From: Vreelandella olivaria
GTDB taxonomy: Bacteria; Pseudomonadota; Gammaproteobacteria; Pseudomonadales; Halomonadaceae
NCBI RefSeq assembly: GCF_023507745.1
Contig: NZ_JALPZO010000020.1
Location: 1 to 64,000, forward strand
Length of the DNA stretch: 64,000 nucleotides
Direction of reading: 5' to 3'
Under the pieces are notes generated by a model. The model was not told where the DNA came from. It saw only the letters and a program-made list of their open reading frames with translations, and ran no database searches. Position 1 is the stretch's first letter. Each line of letters opens with the position of its first letter. The translations under genes were made by a program, and so were the position numbers. Below, piece after piece: positions 8,641-17,403 of this stretch.

Positions 8641-11349
8641 TCAGTTCAGCCACACTTTAGCAAACTCGTTGGCAGGGAGCGGGCGACCAAACCAGTAGCC
8701 TTGGGCCTGGTGGCATCCCATACGGGCCAACAGGGTAGCCTGAGCTTCGTTTTCCACGCCTTCGGCAAGGGTTTTCATCTCCAGTGCACTCGCCATAGCG
8801 ATAATGGTTTGCACGATCGCCCTGTCATGGTGGTTATCAAGCATATCGCGCACAAAGGAAATGTCGATTTTCAGCGCATCGGCGGCAAAACGGCGCAGGT
8901 AGGAGAGCGAGGAGTACCCAGTACCAAAATCATCGATAAACAGGGCATAACCGGCTTGGCGCATGGTTTGGGTAATCCTGACTGCTTGGCTTGGGTCACG
9001 CATAAAGTCGCTTTCGGTAAGCTCTAAAGCAATCGCACTGGGGGAGATCCCTGCGGTCAGCGCTGCCACATGGGCAGTTAGCTGAGGATCAGCAAACTGC
9101 TGAGCAGATATATTAATCGAGAGCCTTCCCGGTAGCGGCGTACAGCTAGTCTGCCAGGCACTGAGCTGGCGAGCGGCTTCCTCCAGCACCCAGTCACCTA
9201 AAAGCCGAATAAGCCCGCGTTCTTCCGCCAGCGGAATAAACTCACCAGGGCTCACCCAGCCCCACTCCGGGTCGTGCCAACGGCAAAGCGCCTCGGCTCC
9301 GGTCAACGTCTGGGTAGTAAGATCCACCTGTGGCTGAAAATAGAGCTGCAACCGCTGTTCCAAAATAGCCAGGTGCAAACGTTCAGTCATCCACTGGCGA
9401 CGCTCAAGAGCGTGGCGCATGGTTTGGGTATAGGGAGAGATATTGGTATCACGCTTTTTGGCATGATGAAGCGCGATGCTGGCGGCATTAAACAACTCGT
9501 TTACGTCAGCCACATCGCCAGGATAACGGGCGAAACCAATACTCACATCCAGACTAAACACCCGGTGGTCAAGCCGAATAGGTCGTTTGATCAACGCACA
9601 AAGTTGTTTAACAATATCATCCAGCGTTGCGCGCTGAGCACTCGGCAGCAGCAGCGCAAATTCGTCGCCCGCAAGGCGAGCACAGTTCACCTGGGGCAAA
9701 TCAAGATGCCGCAGTCGTTCAGCCACCGTGGCTAACAGCTGGTCGGCCGCCTGGTGGCCATGGAGATCGTTAATCTCTTTAAAGCGGCGCAGATCCAACA
9801 GCAGCAGCGTTAATGGAGAATGCTGCTGACGTGCTTGCTGGCCCAACTCAGCCAGCGTCTCAATAAATCGCACGCGGTTAGGCAGGCCGGTGGTGCTATC
9901 CGTATAGGCAAGGTTATGTATATGCTGGTGATCTCGACGACGTTCCAGTTCAGCGGCGGCCCCTGTTGAAAGAATCCGTAATACAGCCGTTGCAAACGCA
10001 TTCGTTGTTAACGGCGTTTGATAAAACACCATCATGACGCCAATGGCATCGCCATTGGCGTTATCCAAACGCCTGCCGATCCAGGCCTGGACACGCATTG
10101 AAGTACCGGGAAGGATTAAGGCTTCTCCGTTATAAACGACGCTCTCCTGCTCAAGGACAACACGTTCAGCAGGCGTGCCGTGCAATAAAAACGTATGATT
10201 AGCCAGCGTGGTGCCCTGCGTCACCAGACTGACCGTACTCATCGACACAGAGGAAAGCATCGCATCAATGGGTGAGGCGACATGGTTGCCAATGGGTAAA
10301 GGTTGATCCAGCAGTGCTATAAAGCCGGCATCGGCTTCAAGTAGCGCGACCAGCGTGGTGTTCAACTGTTGAAAGTATCCATCGCCCATTCGAGAGGTAA
10401 CGGTAGATGCTACCTGTACGACAGCGCTTTGTACGCGTTGAGACTCTTGCTGATCGGTGACGTCAGAGATAAATCCTTCAAGGCATATAACTTCACCGGC
10501 CTGGTCAAACACGGCCTGACCTTGCTCCCACACCCAGCGGTAATCGCCACTCCGATGCCGCATGCGATAAACCACTCGATAAGGGCGTCGCTGGTTAATG
10601 GCTTTTTGTACCTCCTGGTCGAGGCGCCCCTGATCCTCCTCATGAATCAAAGATATAAAACTTACCTTGCGGTTGCCCTCCAGCTCGTCTGGCCGATAAC
10701 CAGTGAGTGCTTTTGCCCCCTGGCTCACCAGTTGTACGGTCCAGTCACGATCATTCAGGCAACGGTAAGCCATACCGGGCAAGTGGTTCAGTAGCGTATT
10801 TAAACGGCGCTCACTTTCCCGGGCCACTTCCTCGCTTTTGCGCAAGGCGCTTTCTGCCTGGCGGCGGCCTAACTCTGCACCTGCCTGAGCAGCCACAATA
10901 CGCAAGATTTCACTCTCAAGCCCATCAAACTGCATAGGCTTGCTGTGGAGTACAGCCAATATACCAATGGCAGAGCCATCGGGTGCAAACAGTGGCAGCC
11001 CCATATAGCTATCAGCCCCCATCTGGCCTAATAGCTCATCCTCAGGAAACTGCGCCTGAACACCACTGCAATAGAGACAAGGCTCATTGCCAATAATGGT
11101 TTCACAGGGCGTGCCTGCCAACGGGTAACAGATATTGGGCTGATGATGGCCTTTTGACCACACAGCCAGGGTCTCAGCCTCATGCGTCGCTAAGACGGCA
11201 GCTACCAATACGTGATCAACGCTCAGTAGATGGGCAAGCTGCTCCACCAGCATCGTGAAAAAGTGAGGTGTGCCGCTTTGGCCTAACCCTTCCGCTAGCT
11301 GGCGAAAAATATCCGCCGCTTCATTCCTGGTGTGCATTGTCGCGCTCAC
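8641..11349 (-). CDS. Multi-sensor GGDEF-EAL protein (cyclic di-GMP turnover)
   Basis: The 902-residue cytoplasmic protein has, in order, a GAF domain (about 15-165), a PAS domain with PAC motif (about 185-305), a second GAF-like region (about 310-470), GGDEF (about 480-640) and EAL (about 645-895). The GGDEF signature is changed to AGDEF (560-564), which may weaken cyclase activity. The EAL domain keeps EAL near residue 685, DDFGTGYSSL near 805 and the AEGVE motif, so phosphodiesterase activity is likely. No membrane helix is seen. The start is GTG at 11349; an ATG at 11337 is the alternative. It is divergent from an HDOD gene. Confidence 0.92.
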   Translation of the reverse strand: MSATMHTRNEAADIFRQLAEGLGQSGTPHFFTMLVEQLAHLLSVDHVLVAAVLATHEAETLAVWSKGHHQPNICYPLAGTPCETIIGNEPCLYCSGVQAQFPEDELLGQMGADSYMGLPLFAPDGSAIGILAVLHSKPMQFDGLESEILRIVAAQAGAELGRRQAESALRKSEEVARESERRLNTLLNHLPGMAYRCLNDRDWTVQLVSQGAKALTGYRPDELEGNRKVSFISLIHEEDQGRLDQEVQKAINQRRPYRVVYRMRHRSGDYRWVWEQGQAVFDQAGEVICLEGFISDVTDQQESQRVQSAVVQVASTVTSRMGDGYFQQLNTTLVALLEADAGFIALLDQPLPIGNHVASPIDAMLSSVSMSTVSLVTQGTTLANHTFLLHGTPAERVVLEQESVVYNGEALILPGTSMRVQAWIGRRLDNANGDAIGVMMVFYQTPLTTNAFATAVLRILSTGAAAELERRRDHQHIHNLAYTDSTTGLPNRVRFIETLAELGQQARQQHSPLTLLLLDLRRFKEINDLHGHQAADQLLATVAERLRHLDLPQVNCARLAGDEFALLLPSAQRATLDDIVKQLCALIKRPIRLDHRVFSLDVSIGFARYPGDVADVNELFNAASIALHHAKKRDTNISPYTQTMRHALERRQWMTERLHLAILEQRLQLYFQPQVDLTTQTLTGAEALCRWHDPEWGWVSPGEFIPLAEERGLIRLLGDWVLEEAARQLSAWQTSCTPLPGRLSINISAQQFADPQLTAHVAALTAGISPSAIALELTESDFMRDPSQAVRITQTMRQAGYALFIDDFGTGYSSLSYLRRFAADALKIDISFVRDMLDNHHDRAIVQTIIAMASALEMKTLAEGVENEAQATLLARMGCHQAQGYWFGRPLPANEFAKVWLN

Positions 11350-11483
11350 TTTTCGTTCTGGAGCAGTTGGGCTACTGACGCCATCTTACTAACTTACAGC
11401 GACTTACCCCGCAAAAACAGCCATTGACTGTTATTTACACTGTTCCCCAATGAACATACTCCCCCCTTAATTATAAACTTATA

Positions 11484-11489
11484 TATAAT
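11484..11489 (+). promoter_or_regulatory. -10-like hexamer before the HDOD gene
   Basis: A perfect TATAAT lies in an AT-rich tract 42 bases before the chosen ATG. No good -35 hexamer is seen at the usual spacing, so this is a tentative promoter. The 11350-11530 interval must also carry the promoter of the divergent GGDEF-EAL gene. Confidence 0.4.
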
Positions 11490-11530
11490 GGTGCCTGCCT
11501 ACTATGTTAAACAGGGCGCGGGGAGAGGAG

Positions 11531-12595
11531 ATGGCAACAAATTCGACCATGAACGAAGCACTATATGCAACGCTTACTGAGTCAATTCCTGGTTTTCTAA
11601 TCAGCGACTTTCTCAAGTGCCAGCGCCTGCCATCACTTCCCTCTGTGGCATTGCGCATACTTCAGTTAATACAATCTTCAACAGCAACTATCAACGACTT
11701 TTCCGGCTCAATTGAGCATGACCCGGCATTAACGGCTCGTCTTATCGCGCTATCGAATAGCGTTCATCACACACGTTCCGCCATCCCGGCGCTGACATGC
11801 ATTGAGGCTATTCAGCGGCTGGGCCTGGATGCGACCCTGACCGCAGTGCTGAGCTTTAATCTTTTTCAGCATTCTCATCCAGGGGCCCATCATACTTATA
11901 TTTGGCAACGCTCTATTATGTCTGCGCTGATGGCGCGACAGCTGGCTGAGCAAGCTTGTCCTGATCAGGCAGGCAGTGCTTTTACGACAGCGCTTCTGCA
12001 GGACATCGGCATCCTGGCACTTAGCGCCACGTATCCCGAACAAGCTAATGAATTATATGCGAATAAAGCATTGCCACATCATCAGTTAATTAAAGAAGAG
12101 CAGCGTTACTTTGGTTGTGATCATGCCGTGATCGGCGCTTGGCTAGCAGCAAAATGGGGCATCCCATCCTCTATGGTGAATACCATTCACTGTAGCCATG
12201 CTCGCTACACGAACAGCACTCTCAGGGAGCTATGTGTGCGTATATCAGGGCCAATGGCAGACGCCTGCCTATCCTCCGCACCAGAGGAACCACTTGCCGC
12301 ACTCCTCCACGATTTAACCACAACCGTTGGCATGCCCTCGTTTTCACTTGAAAACGTGCTTGAAGATGTTCAGCCCAAAATGGCGATCATTGCCAAGGCG
12401 CTTAACATGGAAGCACCTGCGACTGTCGACTCCAAAGCGTTACTGGATAATGCTCAGCAACTCTTGCTGGACCATACATTAATGCTCAATAGTCGCCGGG
12501 AATCCAAATACAACAAAGAGTTGCGGATACTGCGCAAAATGTACGCCATGCCAGGCAGGGACAGCGACGACTCCCCTTCCAGCGCCAAAACCTAA
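11531..12595 (+). CDS. HDOD-domain protein
   Basis: The 354-residue protein carries an HDOD domain, a catalytically dead relative of HD phosphohydrolases used in signalling, over roughly residues 25-235. Typical pieces are LPSVALRILQLI, IEHDPALTARLIALSNS and LQDIGILAL. The remaining ~100 residues are mostly helical and unassigned. The ATG at 11531 is preferred because GGGGAGAGGAG sits directly before it and an upstream ATG at 11504 would leave almost no leader after the -10 box. It is divergent from the GGDEF-EAL gene, suggesting a shared signalling role. Confidence 0.85.
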   Translation: MATNSTMNEALYATLTESIPGFLISDFLKCQRLPSLPSVALRILQLIQSSTATINDFSGSIEHDPALTARLIALSNSVHHTRSAIPALTCIEAIQRLGLDATLTAVLSFNLFQHSHPGAHHTYIWQRSIMSALMARQLAEQACPDQAGSAFTTALLQDIGILALSATYPEQANELYANKALPHHQLIKEEQRYFGCDHAVIGAWLAAKWGIPSSMVNTIHCSHARYTNSTLRELCVRISGPMADACLSSAPEEPLAALLHDLTTTVGMPSFSLENVLEDVQPKMAIIAKALNMEAPATVDSKALLDNAQQLLLDHTLMLNSRRESKYNKELRILRKMYAMPGRDSDDSPSSAKT

Positions 12596-12700
12596 ACTTC
12601 CAGCCAGCGCATCTGGCTCAGCACCTGCTCTGGCATCGGCATCAATCGCAACCTCAGTGGTAAACTTGCTTTCAGGGCCTTCAAAGGTGAACGGCGCGCA
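12596..12700 (-). pseudogene. Remnant of a dihydropyrimidinase gene
   Basis: Forty bases at 12659-12698 match 17851-17890 of the intact dihydropyrimidinase gene with five differences, encoding APFTFEGPESKF in place of APFTFEGPEGKF. Homology stops abruptly on both sides: the preceding in-frame codons and the following residues do not resemble the enzyme. An open frame can be drawn through this piece (12479-12712, minus) but it overlaps the HDOD gene and has no other family features. It is best read as a scrap left by duplication and deletion. Confidence 0.6.
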
Positions 12701-12739
12701 CGTATAGGCCACCGATCATGGTAAGGCGATGACGCCAAC
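12691..12739. repeat. Intergenic repeat, copy 2
   Basis: This copy of the element at 8584-8630 partly overlaps the dihydropyrimidinase scrap and ends about 25 bases from the stop of the amidohydrolase gene. The shared core begins GGCCAC and ends GATGACGCCA. The two copies are diverged, which argues against a recent mobile element. Confidence 0.5.
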
Positions 12740-12763
12740 GGCTAGTATAAAACTCGGCTGGTG

Positions 12764-14287
12764 CTAGTCATCAAATCGCGCAGCGATAGTGCCCGGGGCG
12801 AGCGGCAATGCTTGGCAGCGCTGCCAAATACGTTCGTAGGCGGGGCGCAAAGTTTCGGTCATTTGTTCGGCATTAGCGATCTCTGGGCGAAGCCGCTGCA
12901 TGGCCTTACTGATCCGTTTGGATATTTCGCGTTGATCAAGCCGCGTTAGTTTACCGTCCGAAACCACGCATTCGCCGTCCACCAGCACGCTATGAATTCC
13001 GTTGCCACTCTCCCCAAATACTAATTGACGCAAAGGGTTATTCAGCGGCGTAAACGCAGGAGCATCCAGCCGATAGAGCACCATGTCAGCACGCTGACCA
13101 ACCTTTATACAGCCCAGTTGATCCTCTAGCCCAAGCGCTTTTGCACCACCTTGGGTGGCGGCATAAAAGGCCTCTTCAGCGCCCACCCAACGGCGATAAT
13201 CATTGCCCCGCAGCTTGTGAATCAGCGCCATATTAGCGACGACGCGTAGCATATCGGTGGTTTCCAATGAGCCGCAGCCGTCAGTGCCTAAGCTGACGTT
13301 AACCCCGGCATCCAGTAGTTGGCGCAGTGGCATCAAGCCCGAACCCAGCTTCAAATTGCTGTTGGGATTATGCTGCACGCTAGCACCACTAGCGGCAATC
13401 CGCGCTATGTCATCATCCGTCAACCACACGGAATGAACAAGCGACGTTCCTGGGGCCAAGAAGCCCAATTCATCCAAATGCTGGAACAGTGTTTTACCGT
13501 GTTGGTTCCATGCGGACGCAGCTTGCAGCCGGGTTTCCTGAACATGAATAATCACTGGCAGGCCGGTTCGATCAGCTAGCGTGCGAACATCTTTCAAGAG
13601 GCCATCGGTACAGCGCTGCGGGGCTGACGGCGCTAATAACACACCGACTCGATTGTCACGCGGGTGACGCGTTGCTGCCAATGACTCAACAAAGTGCAAA
13701 TACTCTGCGGCGGGCGTCACATTACCCGGCGCTAAGCTAGCCAACGTTTCATGGCTACACTCTTCGTGAATAAACGGCACGCTTTCATGAAAAGGCACAT
13801 CGAATAGCGTCGGCCCTACCAGCGCGCGAATACCTATATCTTCATACGCCTTTAAGGCGGCCTGTACATGATCAGGGTTTAAAACCGGTGATGCATTGAA
13901 ATCATCGACAATACAGGTGGTGCCCGACAGCAAGGATTGGCAAGCACCGACCAGCGTACGCAGGTAGATATCATCAGCGGTCAGCGGCAGTGGCTTGGCT
14001 GGCCGTACGTAATTCATCCACAGTTCAAGGGGCAGGCGGTCGTAACGCCCTTTGTGGAAATTTTCATGGGAGTGGTGATGCCCATTAATAAAACCGGGAA
14101 CGGTAAAGGTGTCGGAAGCATCAAGATACTCACCTTCCGCTGGCTGGCTACCCGATGGGCGGATGCTGTCTATCACGCCATTGTGAATGACGATATCCAT
14201 CGGCTCAGTGCCCACTGAAACGCCATCCTCATTCAGCGCCAGCGTTCCCACTAGCGTTATGGTCTTATCCATAGTGGTTTTATCCAT
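12764..14287 (-). CDS. Amidohydrolase, ATZ/TRZ (chlorohydrolase) family
   Basis: This is a 507-residue metal-dependent hydrolase or deaminase of the amidohydrolase superfamily. The metal motif is NGHHHSHENF; a histidine follows in IIHVQETR, another in LVHSVWLTD, and the active-site aspartate in LGTDGCGS. These enzymes deaminate or dechlorinate N-heterocycles such as guanine, 8-oxoguanine or triazines; the substrate here is unknown. It is the last gene of the long operon, after tctC and a hairpin. Starts at 14287 and 14272 are both possible: ATGGATAA occurs three times within 30 bases and no ribosome site is evident. Confidence 0.85.
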   Translation of the reverse strand: MDKTTMDKTITLVGTLALNEDGVSVGTEPMDIVIHNGVIDSIRPSGSQPAEGEYLDASDTFTVPGFINGHHHSHENFHKGRYDRLPLELWMNYVRPAKPLPLTADDIYLRTLVGACQSLLSGTTCIVDDFNASPVLNPDHVQAALKAYEDIGIRALVGPTLFDVPFHESVPFIHEECSHETLASLAPGNVTPAAEYLHFVESLAATRHPRDNRVGVLLAPSAPQRCTDGLLKDVRTLADRTGLPVIIHVQETRLQAASAWNQHGKTLFQHLDELGFLAPGTSLVHSVWLTDDDIARIAASGASVQHNPNSNLKLGSGLMPLRQLLDAGVNVSLGTDGCGSLETTDMLRVVANMALIHKLRGNDYRRWVGAEEAFYAATQGGAKALGLEDQLGCIKVGQRADMVLYRLDAPAFTPLNNPLRQLVFGESGNGIHSVLVDGECVVSDGKLTRLDQREISKRISKAMQRLRPEIANAEQMTETLRPAYERIWQRCQALPLAPGTIAARFDD

Positions 14288-14313
14288 ATCGATTTATCCA
14301 TGGGGCACGCAAA

Positions 14314-14342
14314 CAAGCAGCTCCTGATTAAGGAGCTGCTTG
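14314..14342 (-). terminator. Strong hairpin after tctC
   Basis: CAAGCAGCTCCT and AGGAGCTGCTTG form a perfect 12-bp stem around a 5-base loop just after the tctC stop, followed on the minus strand by TTTG. The U-run is short, so it may be a leaky terminator or message-stabilising end that lowers expression of the downstream amidohydrolase. Confidence 0.7.
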
Positions 14343-14356
14343 GGCAGGAAGCATCT

Positions 14357-15325
14357 TTATTCGCCGAGGTAAGCAGCACCTAATGCCGCCTGCTCAGCGG
14401 CCAAAGCTTCAGCAAAGGCCTCGTGATCAAGGAACTGAACACCCGAGCCAATCTGTCCGATCAAACGTAGAAACCCTTCATCCTGAGTTAAACGCTCAAA
14501 GCCATCGCTGAGTTCAGCCACTACTTCAGGCGGTGTACCTGCGGGTGCCATCACACCCCGCCAAAACTGGAAGACAACATCGTAGCCCTCTTCCTGGCAG
14601 GTGGGGATATCAGCATAGGCTTCAAAACGCTCGGTGTCGGTCACACAAAGGCCCACTAGTGTCCCGGCATCCAAATGCTCACCCACTACGCTAGGATCGC
14701 CTGCATAGGCCATGGTATTGCCCCCCAATAACTGGGTCACTGCGGGACCGCCACCGCCAAGCTCTACGCCGCGCATATCAATCTCAGCAGTCGACTTCAG
14801 CATTTCAAATACGGTAAAGGTAAAACCATTACGGTTATCGGAGCTGTAAACCAGCTCATTGGGATTGCCTTCGGCGTAATCGACTAGCTCTTTAATGGTT
14901 TGGAAGGGTTGATCCGGCGTAGTAACAAAAATGGCCGGACTATAGTTGATACGCGCTACCGCGACAAAATCATCCATTTCGTAAGGCAGGTCCTCCACTT
15001 GGGGGCGCAACGAGTTAATCGTTGGATCACCAAACAACAGCATGGTGCCATTTGGTGTGCTGCGAGCGACCTCTGCCGCGGCAACGACTCCACCACCACC
15101 TCCACGAATGGTAGAAATCAACGGGCGACCTAAAAAGTCCTCTCCCACCGCAGTGATTATGCCGGCATGCAGTGAGTGCGAGCCACCGGCTGGATACGGC
15201 GTGACAAAACGAATGGGTTCATTGGCTAAATGGCTCTCTTGAGCAAGAGTTTGGGCTCCAGTGAGTGCGCTGGTGGCCGCTACTGAAACAGCGATTAGCG
15301 TACGGGCAATGGCAGGACGGATCAT
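14357..15325 (-). CDS. Tripartite tricarboxylate transporter binding protein (TctC family)
   Basis: The 322-residue periplasmic protein has a signal peptide ending around ALTGAQTLAQ, then the Bug/TctC fold opening with PIRFVTPYPAGGSHSLHAG. These receptors bind carboxylates or amides and deliver them to TctA/TctB. AAGGAG lies before the ATG at 15325, twelve bases after the tctA stop. The substrate is not visible, but the operon with dihydropyrimidinase and amidohydrolases suggests a cyclic amide or its ring-opened carboxylate. Confidence 0.9.
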   Translation of the reverse strand: MIRPAIARTLIAVSVAATSALTGAQTLAQESHLANEPIRFVTPYPAGGSHSLHAGIITAVGEDFLGRPLISTIRGGGGGVVAAAEVARSTPNGTMLLFGDPTINSLRPQVEDLPYEMDDFVAVARINYSPAIFVTTPDQPFQTIKELVDYAEGNPNELVYSSDNRNGFTFTVFEMLKSTAEIDMRGVELGGGGPAVTQLLGGNTMAYAGDPSVVGEHLDAGTLVGLCVTDTERFEAYADIPTCQEEGYDVVFQFWRGVMAPAGTPPEVVAELSDGFERLTQDEGFLRLIGQIGSGVQFLDHEAFAEALAAEQAALGAAYLGE

Positions 15326-15336
15326 GAGATAACTCC

Positions 15337-16875
15337 TTAGTGCTTTTGGGACGGGGAAGTAAGACGTTTAAAGCGCTTCTTAATAATCCCTGCCGTCGTT
15401 AGCCCACGCCAAGCCATTACTACGATGACCAGAGCTAATAAGATCAGCAGGATAAGGCTGCCTGGACGCGACCAGAAGATCGTCAGGCTACCGTTTGAGA
15501 ACACCAGCGACTGGCGCAGGGCGCTCTCAAAACCTGGCCCCAGTAATAGGCCAATGATCAGTGGAGCAACGGGAAAACCAGTACGCCGCATGACATACCC
15601 TAGCCCGCCGCCCATGACTAAAATAAGTAAGTCGAATGTGCTGGAGTTGACGGCGTAGGCACCACACAAACAGAGCAGCATGACGCAGGGATACAATACG
15701 GTGGGGGGAATACGCGTGACCTGCTTTAACCAGCGAATCGCCAGCAACCCAAAACCAAGCAGCAGCATATTGGTTACCAGCAACACCAAGAACATCCCGA
15801 ATAGAAAGCCCGGGTTCTGCTGAATCATCAGTGGTCCTGGCATCATGCCCTGAGCCATTAAGGCACCAATGAGTACAGCGGTAATCGTGTCGCCGGGGAT
15901 ACCAAAGATGGTCATGGGAATAAGCGCGGCAGGCACGACGGCGTTGTTACCCGACTCTGCGGCGGCTAGACCTTCCAGTGAACCGTTACCAAATTTTTCT
16001 GGCTCGCGAGAGCGGCCACGGGCCACGCCATAAGCAATCCAGCAGGAAATTTCAGCACCTAAACCAGGGAGCGAACCTAAAAAAGCCCCTAAGGTTGTTG
16101 AACGTAAAATGGTTGGCCTCAGCGCCCAAAACTCGGTCCAGCTTAGAGGTTCACCGCCATGCTCTGCCGCCGTTGTCTTCCTATCCTCTGCGCTGGGTGG
16201 CTGGGTGAGCTGCATCAGGATCTCACTCAGCGCAAACATACCAATCAGTAGCGGAATCAGGGATACGCCCGCTAATAAATCAGTGTTACCAAAAGTGAAG
16301 CGCTGATAGCCTGTCATCGGATCAAGACCAACACAGGCGACCAGCAGGCCTAACCCTGCGGCAATCATTCCTTTGAGAAAGCTTTCGCCGCTCACTGTCG
16401 CGATCATGGTCAGCGCAATCAGATAGAGCAGCGCAAACTCTGGCGATCCAAAGCGAATCGCAATACTGGCCAGCGGTATGGCCACCACAATGAGTAACAG
16501 AGTGGCAATAAAATCAGCTGCCACCGAGCTATATAGGCTTAGCTCCAGCGCTTTACGCGACTTACCCTGCTGGGTTAGCGCATAGCCATCTTTAGCCGTA
16601 GCGGCAGCCGCTGCAGTTCCCGGCGTGTTGACTAAGATGGCAGGAATAGAGCCGCCATAAATGGCCCCTTTGTAGATTCCCAGCAAAAATGGAATGCCGA
16701 TAGTGGCGTCCATAAAGAAGGTAAAAGGGGCAAGAACAGCGACAGCCATGGTGGCGGTAAGCCCCGGCAATGCGCCAATCAAAATACCTCCGGCTAGGCC
16801 TGCGGAAAGTGCCAGGAAGGTCCAAGGGCTGGCCAGCATCGCCAGCCCCTGCTGCAACACACTAAAATCAATCAC
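15337..16875 (-). CDS. Tripartite tricarboxylate transporter large permease (TctA family)
   Basis: The product has 512 residues and about eleven or twelve hydrophobic segments, with the family motifs GALPGLTATMAVAVLAPFTF near residue 35 and PGTAAAAATAKDGYALTQQG near residue 85, mirrored later by GSLPGLGAEISCW and GIPGDTITAVLIG. The start overlaps the tctB stop as ATGA. It works with the neighbouring TctB and TctC proteins. Confidence 0.93.
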   Translation of the reverse strand: MIDFSVLQQGLAMLASPWTFLALSAGLAGGILIGALPGLTATMAVAVLAPFTFFMDATIGIPFLLGIYKGAIYGGSIPAILVNTPGTAAAAATAKDGYALTQQGKSRKALELSLYSSVAADFIATLLLIVVAIPLASIAIRFGSPEFALLYLIALTMIATVSGESFLKGMIAAGLGLLVACVGLDPMTGYQRFTFGNTDLLAGVSLIPLLIGMFALSEILMQLTQPPSAEDRKTTAAEHGGEPLSWTEFWALRPTILRSTTLGAFLGSLPGLGAEISCWIAYGVARGRSREPEKFGNGSLEGLAAAESGNNAVVPAALIPMTIFGIPGDTITAVLIGALMAQGMMPGPLMIQQNPGFLFGMFLVLLVTNMLLLGFGLLAIRWLKQVTRIPPTVLYPCVMLLCLCGAYAVNSSTFDLLILVMGGGLGYVMRRTGFPVAPLIIGLLLGPGFESALRQSLVFSNGSLTIFWSRPGSLILLILLALVIVVMAWRGLTTAGIIKKRFKRLTSPSQKH

Positions 16876-17360
16876 AGCAGCATACCCCGCGGAAAATAAA
16901 TCCCCATCACCCCTTCAAACAAATGGATGACAACGGTAGGAGGAATAACCGCCAAGGCCAGCAGTACATACCAGCGCTGCTCGCCAAAACACACCGCTAA
17001 CAGCGGTACTGCCAGCATGCTGACTAACCAAATACCCAATACGTTGATCGATAGCGCCATCGCCACCATCAGGATGAAAGCGATAAGTGCCAACCCAGTA
17101 CGGCCCCGCTCAAACACTACGTTTGCGTTGGCTCGCCATGTCACCAGCAGCATGATCCCCCCCAAGCCGGTGACCAATAGCGCAACAAGACCAGGGAAAA
17201 ACGCCGCCGAGCCGATATCTCCCGGCGCGCCATACGGGGGTGGTGTGCCGTGCACAATGCGCAAAAAGCTAACCCCAATCGCAATGACCCCTAACGCCAG
17301 CAACGACGTAAGCAGTTTGCCAATAAGCAAAGGGTTACTGGTCAGAGGCTTTCGCATCAT
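16872..17360 (-). CDS. Tripartite tricarboxylate transporter small permease (TctB family)
   Basis: This is a 162-residue protein with four membrane segments, as expected for TctB. The reading frame is open upstream to 17507, but that extension lies inside the dihydropyrimidinase gene and is not TctB-like. ATG at 17360, with GGAG seven bases upstream, is the better start. It overlaps tctA by four bases. Confidence 0.88.
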   Translation of the reverse strand: MMRKPLTSNPLLIGKLLTSLLALGVIAIGVSFLRIVHGTPPPYGAPGDIGSAAFFPGLVALLVTGLGGIMLLVTWRANANVVFERGRTGLALIAFILMVAMALSINVLGIWLVSMLAVPLLAVCFGEQRWYVLLALAVIPPTVVIHLFEGVMGIYFPRGMLL

Positions 17361-17403
17361 GCCTGCTCCACGCGAATCAACAGGAGAGCTAGCGCTGAAG
17401 GCA

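Noticed and set aside
12479-12712. A 77-residue minus-strand frame with a dihydropyrimidinase-like start
   Set aside because: It overlaps the HDOD gene, and only about 13 residues resemble the enzyme; treated as a gene scrap, not a gene.
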